From positions 1 to 64,000 of the forward strand of contig JAIVFU010000008.1 of assembly GCA_020829485.1 (NCBI GenBank): a stretch of 64,000 bases of DNA. Direction: 5' to 3'. The stretch's first letter is position 1. Every line of letters begins with the position of its first letter. Below, in pieces: positions 55,615 through 64,000 of the stretch. The notes under the pieces are model-generated. The model was not told the DNA's origin. It saw nothing but the letters and a program-made list of their open reading frames with translations, and searched no databases. Position numbers and translations under genes: made by a program. The DNA comes from Nostoc sp. CHAB 5834. Its GTDB lineage: Bacteria; Cyanobacteriota; Cyanobacteriia; Cyanobacteriales; Nostocaceae.

Positions 55615-56162
55615 CAGTAGCTAAGTATGAAGCGATGAATCTCAATGAACTACGTCGCTATGTTCTCACTCACCGAGAAGATGTTGCAGCCTTCCATATG
55701 TATATTGATCGCTCAAAGTCTGAAGGGCAAATGATCAGCATAGACTTGAATGATGAGAATTGGGAAGACAAAGTTAAAGAAGCAATTAAATATAGTTCTA
55801 ATGCTATTCGTTGGTACTGTAATAATACACCAAAATATACTAAAGAAGCTCAGATAATTTCGGAATGGTGGAATCATTTAGATAATAAATTTGTTACTAA
55901 GCATCATCTTACTGGAATAGAAATTGATCGAGCAAGTGGAATCTGGGAACCAATTCAAATTAACCCGCCAGTGCAAATACGCATCAGTGAACCAAGTCTA
56001 GAAATTGGTCAATCTACTACGTTGCTCAAATATAGAGGTCAAGATAACTCTATAAAACAAATAGAAGCCGTTGCTATTGACCTGGATATTGCAAAGCAAA
56101 ACCTATTTGTTTGGCCGACTCAAGCAGCAGAGGTTTTTATTTTCTCAACAGAGGCTACTTAA
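55611..56162 (+). CDS. DUF6887-like protein with extended C-terminus
   Basis: 183 residues. The start MTVAKYEAMNLNELRRYVLT then HREDVAAFHMYIDRSKSEGQ fits the short DUF6887-type proteins paired with DUF6888 genes. After about residue 45 comes an extra part (KEAIKYSSNAIRWYCNNTPK, ISEWWNHLD, IRISEPSLEIGQ) that I do not recognise. The 4-bp overlap with the preceding gene implies an operon, perhaps a toxin-antitoxin-like unit; function unproven. Confidence 0.65.
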   Translation: MTVAKYEAMNLNELRRYVLTHREDVAAFHMYIDRSKSEGQMISIDLNDENWEDKVKEAIKYSSNAIRWYCNNTPKYTKEAQIISEWWNHLDNKFVTKHHLTGIEIDRASGIWEPIQINPPVQIRISEPSLEIGQSTTLLKYRGQDNSIKQIEAVAIDLDIAKQNLFVWPTQAAEVFIFSTEAT

Positions 56163-56341
56163 AACTTCGCTGTACTCAGTTCTAATTTCACTGAGATATT
56201 TTTTACTCTCAACATCTCTGTGCTTTGTATGCTGATTCTCCTTTTGTTCAAGATTAGAGCCGTGAACTAAAGGGTTCCGATCGCTTTTGGGCATAGCTCT
56301 AATTTTTCTTGAAGATGAAGTGCGATCGCTTTAGCAAAAAA

Positions 56342-56467
56342 GATATGACCGTTATGGGATGTTATTTAATGAACCTATAGCTTATAAAATCAGTCCAGAT
56401 GATAGCCGTATTCTACTTTATTATGGGGAGATAAAAATCACTGGCATTTTGAGCGATCGCAATGATT
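56342..56467 (+). pseudogene. Partial copy of the small gene at 52609
   Basis: 97 bp (56342-56438) nearly identical to 52803-52899: YDRYGMLFNEPIAYKISPDD then SRILLYYGEIKI. The T-run frameshift is absent here, but the N-terminal half is missing and the 3' end differs (TGILSDRND, stop at 56467). A duplicated fragment. Confidence 0.7.
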
Positions 56468-57267
56468 AAGAGGCTTTGACAAATAAATACACATCATCAC
56501 GCTGATATTTCAACTGAAATTCTTGATTAGTTTTCAGTTGATTGATCAAGCTAACAGCAAACTCCTGATTACTTGACCAGCCGGGATGACGGACATTCAG
56601 CAATACATAATTAAAAACATTTAAATCAGCAGGTGAAGAATCGGCATTTGTATAGGTGATCAATTTTCGATTGCTTAAATGCGGAGAAATTTCTGCTGTG
56701 GTGTAAACACTTCCTTTAGTTTGAATCTGAGCGATCGCTTGTTTTGTAGCTTGCCAAGTATCTATAGATTCTAAGTATCTACCTCCAAAATGGGTAAATT
56801 TTGCCAGACTTAAAAACGCCACCAATGACCATAAAATAATCGCTCGTTTATTTTGTATCCATCCTTTACCTGCGGCGAGAGTAGAAATTACAGCCAACAA
56901 CGATCGCTATTGCTTGGTTTTCCTTCAATCCAGCTTGGCGGGCTAGATACCAAGTAGGTAAAGCGCCTAATGCCAAGGCAGCTGCCTGCACAGCAAATAA
57001 CCAATAAACACTGGGGTAGATTTTATAGAGTAAAGCCAAGGGATAGAATATCCAAGCAGCATGATCGCCCAAAATATGAAAACCCATGAAAGAACTAATA
57101 GGCGGTTGCCCTTGACTAATTAAATAAACTGCTTGGTCAAAAATTCCTAAGTCAAAAGCGTTTGATTGAAATAACTCGTGTCGTAAGCTGCTGCATCCAA
57201 ACAAAATTAAGGCACTCACGCCAATTATCCAACCAAGATAACCAAGCTGATTAAGTTTTTTCCTCAT
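56466..57267 (-). pseudogene. DUF2079 membrane protein, internal deletion
   Basis: The N-terminal piece (57267 down to about 56870) has a membrane start and the DUF2079 signature SNAFDLGIFDQAVYLISQGQ, SFMGFHILGDHAAWIFYPLA, then breaks after NQAIAIVV. The C-terminal piece (about 56900 to 56466) is the known end (SNRKLITYTNADSS, LNVRHPGW, DDVYLFVKAS) in another frame. Together about 275 residues against an expected 450-550, so a large middle part was deleted and the junction near 56880 is frameshifted. Likely dead. Confidence 0.8.
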
Positions 57268-57344
57268 ACTATCAAAAAAGTATCCATTGTGAGTATTCTA
57301 GAGACATAATTAGCAATATTATTCCATACCACAATCAGCCCTAA

Positions 57345-58913
57345 ATGTATCGCACAAATATTGTAAAGCTATTCACAAAAAGAACCGTCATATTCCGAGA
57401 AAAAGAATGGTTATTTAGCTTACTAGTAATATCTCTAGTTCTATGGCTGATATTTTTAGGAAACTCCGCTTTACGAGATTGGGATGAAGGTACTTACGCT
57501 CTAGTTGCCAGAGAAATTTATCGGACTGGTAACTGGCTTTATCCCACTATTCAGGGAGAACCATTTTTATTAAAACCGCCTTTGATGCAATGGTTAATTG
57601 CTTGGTGCTACCACTTAGGAGGAGTGCAAGAGTTAACGACACGCTTACCTGGTGCGGTTTTAACTGCTTTGGGAGTGCCCTTACTTTACTTGGTGGGACG
57701 TTTGGCTTTCAATCAAAGTTTACCGGCTCTATTTGCTGCTTTAGTTTACTTGACAATGTTGCCTGTGGTGCGTCATGGACGGCTAGCAATGTTAGATGGA
57801 ATGACTATTTCTTTTTTCTTGCTGTTGTTGTTTTGTCTTTTGAAGGCACGTCAAAACCGAAAATATGCTCTAGGCGTGGGATTTTGCCTGGGGTTAATTA
57901 TTCTGACTAAGGGAATGATAGTTTTGCTGTTAGGCGCGATCGCAATTTTATTCTTACTTGCAGATCGACAATTGGCTTTGTTGAAAAGTCCCTATCTCTG
58001 GGTAGGAATTTTGTTAGGAAATCCTCCTGCGATCGCTTGGTACACTGCTCAATGGCAACATTACGGTAATACTTTTTTAGAAGTGCATTTTCAAGCACAA
58101 GCTTTTGACCGCCTTTTACAACCTGTTGAAGGTAATAGCGGGCCTGTTTGGTACTATTTATTAGAAATACTCAAATATGGTTTTCCCTGGCTGTTATTTT
58201 TGCCTGAAGGACTTTATCTAGCTTGGAAAAAACGTCATAATACTTGGGGTTCTCTAGTTCTGTTGGGTACAATTATTTACTTAGGAACTATTTCTCTGAT
58301 GATAACTAAGCTCCCGTGGTATGTTATGCCTGTATATCCATTTTTAGCTTTGGCAATTGGTGCTAATTTGAGCGAAGTTTGGCAGAATCGTCATTTTAGA
58401 GTGCGAAGTTGGACAATATTTCTGGCTATTATTTCTATTGCGGGTTTAGGAGGTTGTGTTTACTTTTTTCTTAAAAAACAGCCGATTTTAATAGTCATGA
58501 GCATTGTTTTAACAATAAGTATGGGCATCGCAGCATGGCTAGTTAAACAGCGCGATCGCAACTTTATTCCAGTCTTATTTTCTGGGATGTATTTAGTTTT
58601 AGTACTATTGATGAGTTCGCAATCATGGATTTGGGAATTAAATGAAGCTTTCCCAGTTAAACCAGTAGCGGAATTAATTCGGGCAAATGTTTCACCAGGA
58701 ACAACAGTTTATACCTCATTTCCTTATAACCGTCCTAGTTTAGATTTTTATAGCGATCGCAAGGTAACTGCTGCAACTGTGCCAATTTTACAAAAAATGT
58801 TATCTAATAAATCTTATTTGCTGTTAGACAATGAGGCTTTACAGAAAATCAATTTAACTGGTAGTAAAATTCTAGGCGCAGCTAACGGATTTACACTGAT
58901 TACCAAAAATTAA
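57345..58913 (+). CDS. Glycosyltransferase family 39 protein (ArnT-like, GT-C fold)
   Basis: 522 residues, about 11-12 membrane helices. The first large loop has RDWDEGTYALVAREIYRTGN (the DE pair of GT-C enzymes) and PFLLKPPLMQWLIAW, as in ArnT/GT39 proteins. The C-terminal part (from about 430) is outside the membrane. It should move a sugar from a polyprenyl-phosphate donor to a lipid or protein acceptor at the outer face of the inner membrane. Donor and acceptor unknown. Confidence 0.85.
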   Translation: MYRTNIVKLFTKRTVIFREKEWLFSLLVISLVLWLIFLGNSALRDWDEGTYALVAREIYRTGNWLYPTIQGEPFLLKPPLMQWLIAWCYHLGGVQELTTRLPGAVLTALGVPLLYLVGRLAFNQSLPALFAALVYLTMLPVVRHGRLAMLDGMTISFFLLLLFCLLKARQNRKYALGVGFCLGLIILTKGMIVLLLGAIAILFLLADRQLALLKSPYLWVGILLGNPPAIAWYTAQWQHYGNTFLEVHFQAQAFDRLLQPVEGNSGPVWYYLLEILKYGFPWLLFLPEGLYLAWKKRHNTWGSLVLLGTIIYLGTISLMITKLPWYVMPVYPFLALAIGANLSEVWQNRHFRVRSWTIFLAIISIAGLGGCVYFFLKKQPILIVMSIVLTISMGIAAWLVKQRDRNFIPVLFSGMYLVLVLLMSSQSWIWELNEAFPVKPVAELIRANVSPGTTVYTSFPYNRPSLDFYSDRKVTAATVPILQKMLSNKSYLLLDNEALQKINLTGSKILGAANGFTLITKN

Positions 58914-58936
58914 CAAAACAGAATTCAGAATTAAAC

Positions 58937-60202
58937 TTAAGCTACCCAAAGATCGCGGGCAAATCGAATAGAAAATGTAAACATTAGTATTCCAAAAAAG
59001 TACATAATTGGGTATCCCCAGCGAGGATAACGGGCAAGTAATAACCCGAATGCCATTGACAGCGATATAATACCGTAAGCATAGCGTTCAGCCGAGGCTG
59101 TAATCCCGGTGCTTAAAATTAAAGCCAAGGAAGAAAATCCATAGACAACAGCAACAAGTGGAATTTTAGCCCATGATAACCATAGTAAATAGATACCGCC
59201 AAAAACTAGTGCAATTTTAACTAATTCATCTCCTGTCAATGACCACAACAATAGCCATAAAAAATATAATCCATAGCGGAATTTACTCATCCCCAGATGT
59301 AAACGAAAGCGCCATAACAAACAGCCGCTACCAATAATTATTAAAAATAATAATGGATATAAAGGGTCTTTAATATAACCAGATTTCCAATTAGTGAAAC
59401 CTACCGTAATTTGCATCAGCATTTTCCACCAACCCTCCCAAGCAAACCCTGTTGCATCACCACGCCATGCTTTTTGTGCATGGATGAAAGCCAAAGCGTC
59501 GCCAAATTTAATTTGACAATAAAGGCTGTACAGAGATATACCCAAACCAACAGTTAAACTAGTAATATAAGCTTTTATACCTCTACGTTCTTTCCAAGAA
59601 ACAAACAGAAAAGGAGGGATGAGAGCAACTCCAGGTAGTCGCGTCGCTGTAGATAAAGCTCCCCAGAATGCTGCCCAAATATATTGCTTTTTATCAAAAG
59701 CTCGTAAGGCAGATGTGGTACACAACAAAAACAGACCTTCAGTGTAAATTACAGTTCCATAAAGGGAATAGGGACACCATGCTAAAGTCGCTGTCGCCCA
59801 TCGTGCTGTGCTTGTGCCGTAAAGCTCCTGTACCCAAAAATAAAGTATGAGCAAGGCAGCTAAAAAAGCTGAATTATTAACTAATATACCTGCCACTTTA
59901 AAAGGCAAGCCAATGAACATAATTATCCGGCTTAACAATGGAAATAAAGGAAAAAATGCAACTGTGTGAATTTCCTTTACATCACTAGAGAAATCATAAC
60001 CAGAAGTCACAATTTTCTCATACCAAACACTATCCCAAGCATGAAAAACATCCCAACCGAACGTGGCAGCAACGCCAGTTGATAAACTTGGAAATAATGG
60101 GGCAATCAGTAACATAGCTATGGCTATTATAAGCCTACTAGAAAGCCACATTGCTATGACAAAAAATAAGCCATTCGTTAAAATTTTTTTCCTTATATTC
60201 AT
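58937..60202 (-). CDS. PIG-V-like mannosyltransferase family membrane protein
   Basis: 421 residues, about 10-11 membrane helices. After helix 1 the loop has TFGWDVFHAWDSVWYEKIVT (acidic catalytic pattern) and HTVAFFPLFPLLSRI, the typical PIG-V/GT-C signature. Probably uses a polyprenyl-phospho-mannose donor. A close paralog, seen only by its C-terminus, is at the right window edge. Convergent with the GT39 gene (23 bp apart). Confidence 0.82.
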   Translation of the reverse strand: MNIRKKILTNGLFFVIAMWLSSRLIIAIAMLLIAPLFPSLSTGVAATFGWDVFHAWDSVWYEKIVTSGYDFSSDVKEIHTVAFFPLFPLLSRIIMFIGLPFKVAGILVNNSAFLAALLILYFWVQELYGTSTARWATATLAWCPYSLYGTVIYTEGLFLLCTTSALRAFDKKQYIWAAFWGALSTATRLPGVALIPPFLFVSWKERRGIKAYITSLTVGLGISLYSLYCQIKFGDALAFIHAQKAWRGDATGFAWEGWWKMLMQITVGFTNWKSGYIKDPLYPLLFLIIIGSGCLLWRFRLHLGMSKFRYGLYFLWLLLWSLTGDELVKIALVFGGIYLLWLSWAKIPLVAVVYGFSSLALILSTGITASAERYAYGIISLSMAFGLLLARYPRWGYPIMYFFGILMFTFSIRFARDLWVA

Positions 60203-60238
60203 CTTTGCAGATAGATAAATTAACTTTTGATTGATATT

Positions 60239-61426
60239 TTAGCCAGGGGAAGCTTTTAATTTTGGATAAATAATGTCACAATTTCGCACAACAAACCAGA
60301 GTGTAAAACCTAAAGGTATAGAAAACAACTGAATATATATGGGAGTCCCCAAATAGCCGAAAAATGACGACATTTGCACGATGATAGCCACCCAACGATA
60401 TCGGGGAAAGTAAAAGGCAAAGATAAGAGAAAATATATCGGCAGGATAGAAATATCTATCGTGCATTTTGGGCAGGATATACGGCATAAATAAAACTGAT
60501 ATTGTAGCTAAGTATATCAGTCTGTCTTGAGTAATTTCTAGTCTACTTTTATAAACGATGTATGCAAATAAAAATATTGCACATATAGTTAAAACGAAAC
60601 CTATAGGAACAACAATATTATAAAAATTATTGGGAATCCATTGATAAAGATTAGGTGCGTTTTTAGTGAGTTCTTTATATTTATTAGCTTGATTAAAGTA
60701 TATTAACAGCAATTCTGACATTGGTCTGCCAGCAAACCAAGCTGGCAATATTAAAACTACATATACTAATAGAATTAATGGTAAGTAATACCAATAAATT
60801 CTTTTTTTAAGCAACATAATCAATAAGAAAGGTGCTAAAAACATAGCTTGGAACTTAAAAGAAAGTGCTATACCAAAGCTAACTAATGCTAGAAGTTGTT
60901 TTTGAAGAGATAAAAAATAGATACAGGCAATCAATCCTGTTGTATAGATAACGTCACATTGACCCCAGATGACACTATTACAAATAACACTAGGACTGAA
61001 TATAACTGCCAAAAAAGCAAAATTTGGCATTCTCCCTTCTGGGTATTTTAATCTGACAATTTTGTAAGTTAAAAAAGCACAAAAAAAATCAACAGTCATT
61101 GCAAAAAGCTTGATGGCGAAAATTTTCGGCAATCCAGATAGCAGGGTGGCAGAAATTAAAATCCAGTAGAGGTAGGGGGGTGTATAGTCAGCAAAACTAT
61201 ATTTTAGAGCGCTAAATCCGCCATGAGATGCGATGAAATCATACCAAGGCTCTAAAAAATATTTATAATCCAGCGATACATTGGGAACAAAAATCAATCG
61301 AATCAGTACTGCTAATATAATGCCAATAGCCAAGTATCCAGGAACCGGGAATGGGAGAAACCTTAATAGCCTATTGAACTGAGATTTCACTAATTTTAAT
61401 AATGTTTTGTTGGAAGCTTTAGTCAT
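60239..61426 (-). CDS. GT-C type glycosyltransferase (GT87-like) membrane protein
   Basis: 395 residues, about 10 membrane helices. The loop after TM1 has SLDYKYFLEPWYDFIASHGG and YTPPYLYWIL; WGQCDVIYTTGLIACIYFL is the conserved WGQxD box of GT87-like enzymes, and PKMHDRYFYPADIF is the late PxMHxRYFY box. Acts on polyprenyl-linked sugars. 36 bp upstream of the PIG-V-like gene on the same strand, so probably one operon. Confidence 0.83.
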   Translation of the reverse strand: MTKASNKTLLKLVKSQFNRLLRFLPFPVPGYLAIGIILAVLIRLIFVPNVSLDYKYFLEPWYDFIASHGGFSALKYSFADYTPPYLYWILISATLLSGLPKIFAIKLFAMTVDFFCAFLTYKIVRLKYPEGRMPNFAFLAVIFSPSVICNSVIWGQCDVIYTTGLIACIYFLSLQKQLLALVSFGIALSFKFQAMFLAPFLLIMLLKKRIYWYYLPLILLVYVVLILPAWFAGRPMSELLLIYFNQANKYKELTKNAPNLYQWIPNNFYNIVVPIGFVLTICAIFLFAYIVYKSRLEITQDRLIYLATISVLFMPYILPKMHDRYFYPADIFSLIFAFYFPRYRWVAIIVQMSSFFGYLGTPIYIQLFSIPLGFTLWFVVRNCDIIYPKLKASPG

Positions 61427-61550
61427 AAATTGTATCAGTCAAGTTGGCTGTGTCCAAATACTAAATCAAGAGGATGAATTAATAAGTTTTTTGTGATGTA
61501 TCCAAAACTTGTAGAGCCTCCTAAATCCTCCTTTACTAGCTGTCATGGTG

Positions 61551-63482
61551 CTAGGAGCCTTCGTTAGTTACTTGAACAGTGGATTGACTAGATTGGGCTA
61601 GATAGATACCCACTAAAACTACGGCAAAAGTCATCCAGTCAAACAAACCTACTTGTTCTGAAAAAATGAACCAAGCGAAAATGGAAGCCAAGACTGGATT
61701 GAGGAGAAGGGTAACAGCGACGACACCTGACGAGAGTCTGCTGAGGCTATAAGTCAAAAGTCCCTGACCCAACACTTGGCAGAAGAGAGCTTGAAAAATG
61801 ATGAAAAACCACCCCATCCAAGAATAGGGAAACAATCTCTTTTCGATAAATGGGAGGATAGGCAACAGAAACATTGTAGTCACACCACAACGCCAGAGCA
61901 TTATGGTTGCGGTAGTAAATCGGGTTTGCAGTTGTTCTATCAGCAGCAAATAGGTGGCAATAAAAACGGCAGTTAGAAATGCTAGCGCATCGCCAAGTAT
62001 TTGGTCAGATGCAAATTGCATCTTATGAAGTTCAAAGGCGATCGCTCCTAAAAGCGCTATGATCATACCAATAACAAACCTGTTATCGAAGCGCCGACCT
62101 AATAACAGATACCCAGCCGCAGCAACGAATAAGGGATTTAAATTAGACAGTAAAGCCACGTTAGCAACGCTAGTTTGACTCAGCGACCAAGCCCACAACA
62201 ACAGGGAGGTCGTTGCAGCACTTCCCATTGCCAATAACAGCCACACGTCCTGTTTTGTAAAAGGCTTCTGTTCTATAGGTTGATGATCGGGTTGTTGGCG
62301 GCGCAAAGCCTCAAGTCCATTCCACAGCGCAAAGACGACTGCGGCAATCCAACTCCGATGAAATCCTACAGCATTTGCACCAATTTCTTGTTCGCATAAT
62401 TTTGCTAGAGATGGTGCTAAAGATATAGGAATTAGGGCAACAAATAACGATATAGCTCCCAATAAAGCTGGTGTTTCGGAGAATTGTTGCTTTAGTAATG
62501 ACAGTTTGCTCGTCATACTTTTAACGAAAGTGTTAACTATATTTTTGACTGATTCCGGAAACGGCAAATTAACAGTAGCTTGGCTAGATATGGCTAAGTA
62601 TAAACCCATTAAAACTACAGCAAAACCTAGCCAATTTGAGAAAGTTAATTTTTCCGAAAATATTACAAGAGCGAAAATGCCACTAAATACTGGCTCTAAC
62701 AGATGCACCAAGGAGACAACCACAGAGGAAAACTTAGCGAGGCTATAGGTCAAAAGCCCATGACCTAAAACTTGGCAAATCAGGGCTAGAGAAATCACCC
62801 AAAGCCACCCACTGACTGTAGAGGGGAAAACCTGATCTTGAGTGAACAAAAGTATGGGCAAGATTACTAAAGCCGCGATCGCACAGATCCATAACTGAAT
62901 CGTCGCCGGAGAAAATTTGGTTCGTAATTTTTCTACGATTAGCAGGTATCCACTCAAGAAAACCGCAGAAACGATCGCAGCAAAACCCCCCTGAACTTCA
63001 TCTATGGCGATTTGCAGTTCCTCAAATTCAATAGCGATCGCTCCCCCAAGGGCAATAATCATTCCAATTAGGAATTGCCTCTCAAAACCCTGACGAAATA
63101 ACAGCCACACCCCTAAGCTAGTAAATATGGGGGCGAGATTATGCAACACACTAGAAATTGCAACGCTGGTTTGCGTCAGCGACCAAGCCAACAAAACTAA
63201 AGTGCCAGCCCAAAGAATACCAGCGCCTAGCAATAGCAAAAGATCCTGACTGGTGTAGATCTGCTGTTCTCCAGGTTTTTCTAAGGAGAATTGCTGCCCT
63301 ATTGCCTTGTATCCATGCCATACCAAGAAGACCACACTAGCAAGCCAAAAGCGATTAAATACAGTGGCACTGGGGCTGAGTTCAATTTCGCTCAATTTCA
63401 TAAAAATAGAGCCAAAAGAAATGGCACCTACACCTACAAATAATGAAGCGATCGCTATCTTCGTTTGATTGGATACATTCAT
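61551..63482 (-). CDS. Doubled EamA (DMT) transporter, four EamA units
   Basis: 643 residues with about 20 membrane helices, twice the normal DMT size. Residues about 10-300 and 335-640 are two copies of a complete 10-helix EamA pair. Compare QVLGHGLLTYSLAKFSSVVV with QVLGQGLLTYSLSRLSSGVV, and GMIIALGGAIAIEFEELQIA with GMIIALLGAIAFELHKMQFA. A hydrophilic link (about 300-335) joins them. Substrate unknown (drug/metabolite family). A head-to-tail gene duplication with fusion. Confidence 0.85.
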   Translation of the reverse strand: MNVSNQTKIAIASLFVGVGAISFGSIFMKLSEIELSPSATVFNRFWLASVVFLVWHGYKAIGQQFSLEKPGEQQIYTSQDLLLLLGAGILWAGTLVLLAWSLTQTSVAISSVLHNLAPIFTSLGVWLLFRQGFERQFLIGMIIALGGAIAIEFEELQIAIDEVQGGFAAIVSAVFLSGYLLIVEKLRTKFSPATIQLWICAIAALVILPILLFTQDQVFPSTVSGWLWVISLALICQVLGHGLLTYSLAKFSSVVVSLVHLLEPVFSGIFALVIFSEKLTFSNWLGFAVVLMGLYLAISSQATVNLPFPESVKNIVNTFVKSMTSKLSLLKQQFSETPALLGAISLFVALIPISLAPSLAKLCEQEIGANAVGFHRSWIAAVVFALWNGLEALRRQQPDHQPIEQKPFTKQDVWLLLAMGSAATTSLLLWAWSLSQTSVANVALLSNLNPLFVAAAGYLLLGRRFDNRFVIGMIIALLGAIAFELHKMQFASDQILGDALAFLTAVFIATYLLLIEQLQTRFTTATIMLWRCGVTTMFLLPILPFIEKRLFPYSWMGWFFIIFQALFCQVLGQGLLTYSLSRLSSGVVAVTLLLNPVLASIFAWFIFSEQVGLFDWMTFAVVLVGIYLAQSSQSTVQVTNEGS

Positions 63483-63512
63483 TAGGAAATTTTAATATAT
63501 GGATTAAACCCT

Positions 63513-64000
63513 CTAACCAACCCAACGCTCTTGGGCAAATCCTACAGCTATTTTGGCTAGTAATGTCACAAAAGCGCCTAATATTAAATATCCCTGACGA
63601 GGATGGCGAGATAGCAGCACACCAATGGCTATATTCAGAGGTACTATACCATAGGCGAGACGGCTCAAAGAGATGGTACCTCCAGAAGCTAGTAGCAAAC
63701 CAATACCGCAAAAGCCATAAATAACTGTAACTGCGGTCAATTGCGTGTGTAAGCGCCACAACACATAGCCACCACCAAATACCATGAACAAGTTGAGCAA
63801 GTTATTGATCCACTCTTCACTTGCCAGAATCAACAACAATAAGACTAAAGCATAAAAGCCATAGAATAATTTTACAGAACTAAAACGTTGACAGAAACGC
63901 CATAAAAGATAGCTACTAGTAACAATTACGCCAAACAACAACAGATACCAGGGATCTTGAATCCCGCCAGAGGGGTTTTGAACCCAACCATATTGCCAAT
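63513..64000 (-). CDS. PIG-V-like mannosyltransferase, C-terminal part (cut by window edge)
   Basis: At least 160 residues, open to the window edge. Aligns with the C-terminus of the 58937-60202 protein: GWVQNPSGGIQDPWYLLLFG with SGYIKDPLYPLLFLI, SLSRLAYGIVPLNIAIGVLL with ASAERYAYGIISLSMAFGLL, and ends FAQERWVG versus FARDLWVA. About four membrane helices are seen. The rest of the gene lies beyond the window. Confidence 0.8.
   Translation of the reverse strand, partial: WQYGWVQNPSGGIQDPWYLLLFGVIVTSSYLLWRFCQRFSSVKLFYGFYALVLLLLILASEEWINNLLNLFMVFGGGYVLWRLHTQLTAVTVIYGFCGIGLLLASGGTISLSRLAYGIVPLNIAIGVLLSRHPRQGYLILGAFVTLLAKIAVGFAQERWVG

Overview
The window looks like chromosome from a filamentous, probably Nostoc-like (Nostocales) cyanobacterium. 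The reasons are the very frequent HIP1 octamer (GCGATCGC and close variants), the ATTTTAG heptamer repeats, PatA-type response regulators, a cyanobacterial DUF3143 protein, and many small palindromic or MITE-like repeats between genes. This assignment is inference; there is no rRNA in the window.

Housekeeping genes: HNH endonuclease, alanine racemase, tRNA-Leu(UAG), mazG, a DUF2227-type membrane protein, tRNA-Val(UAC), leuC and leuD, a PlsC-like acyltransferase, tRNA-Ala(UGC), trhO, dnaK plus a zinc-finger-less dnaJ, a membrane J-protein, a DUF3143 gene, uppS-cdaA, lysA, rimI and clpC. At 6.4-14.6 kb lies a five-gene chemotaxis-like operon (PatA-like regulator, CheY, CheW, membrane MCP with a GAF domain, CheA hybrid). 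Its layout matches the hormogonium and pilus motility loci of Nostoc. The last 7.5 kb (56.4-64 kb) hold membrane genes: a decayed DUF2079 gene, three GT-C type glycosyltransferases plus a partial one, and a doubled EamA transporter.

Accessory and defence content: a large NACHT-HEAT protein whose reading frame is cut by one in-frame TGA (14.66-18.4 kb); an AF2212/PIN toxin-antitoxin pair; a DUF262/DUF1524 (GmrSD-like) restriction gene; several ParD/ParE, Phd/ParE and RelB/ParE modules; and a 5-6 kb island after clpC. The island begins with a retron. Its reverse transcriptase has the retron NAxxH, YADD and VTG motifs. A 139-nt non-coding RNA candidate precedes it, closed by a perfect 12-bp a1/a2 inverted repeat. 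A 309-residue coiled-coil partner with a HEPN-like Rx4H motif follows it. I think this is the most interesting system here.

Mobile repeats have shaped the window. Three toxin-antitoxin genes are interrupted by small inverted-repeat elements. In each case, deleting the element and one target duplication restores local reading-frame continuity across the insertion point. Other broken genes are an RTX protein (1-nt frameshift), a TPR-CHAT remnant, a four-helix-bundle remnant, a hicB with a nonsense codon, a frameshifted small gene after the retron, and the DUF2079 gene.
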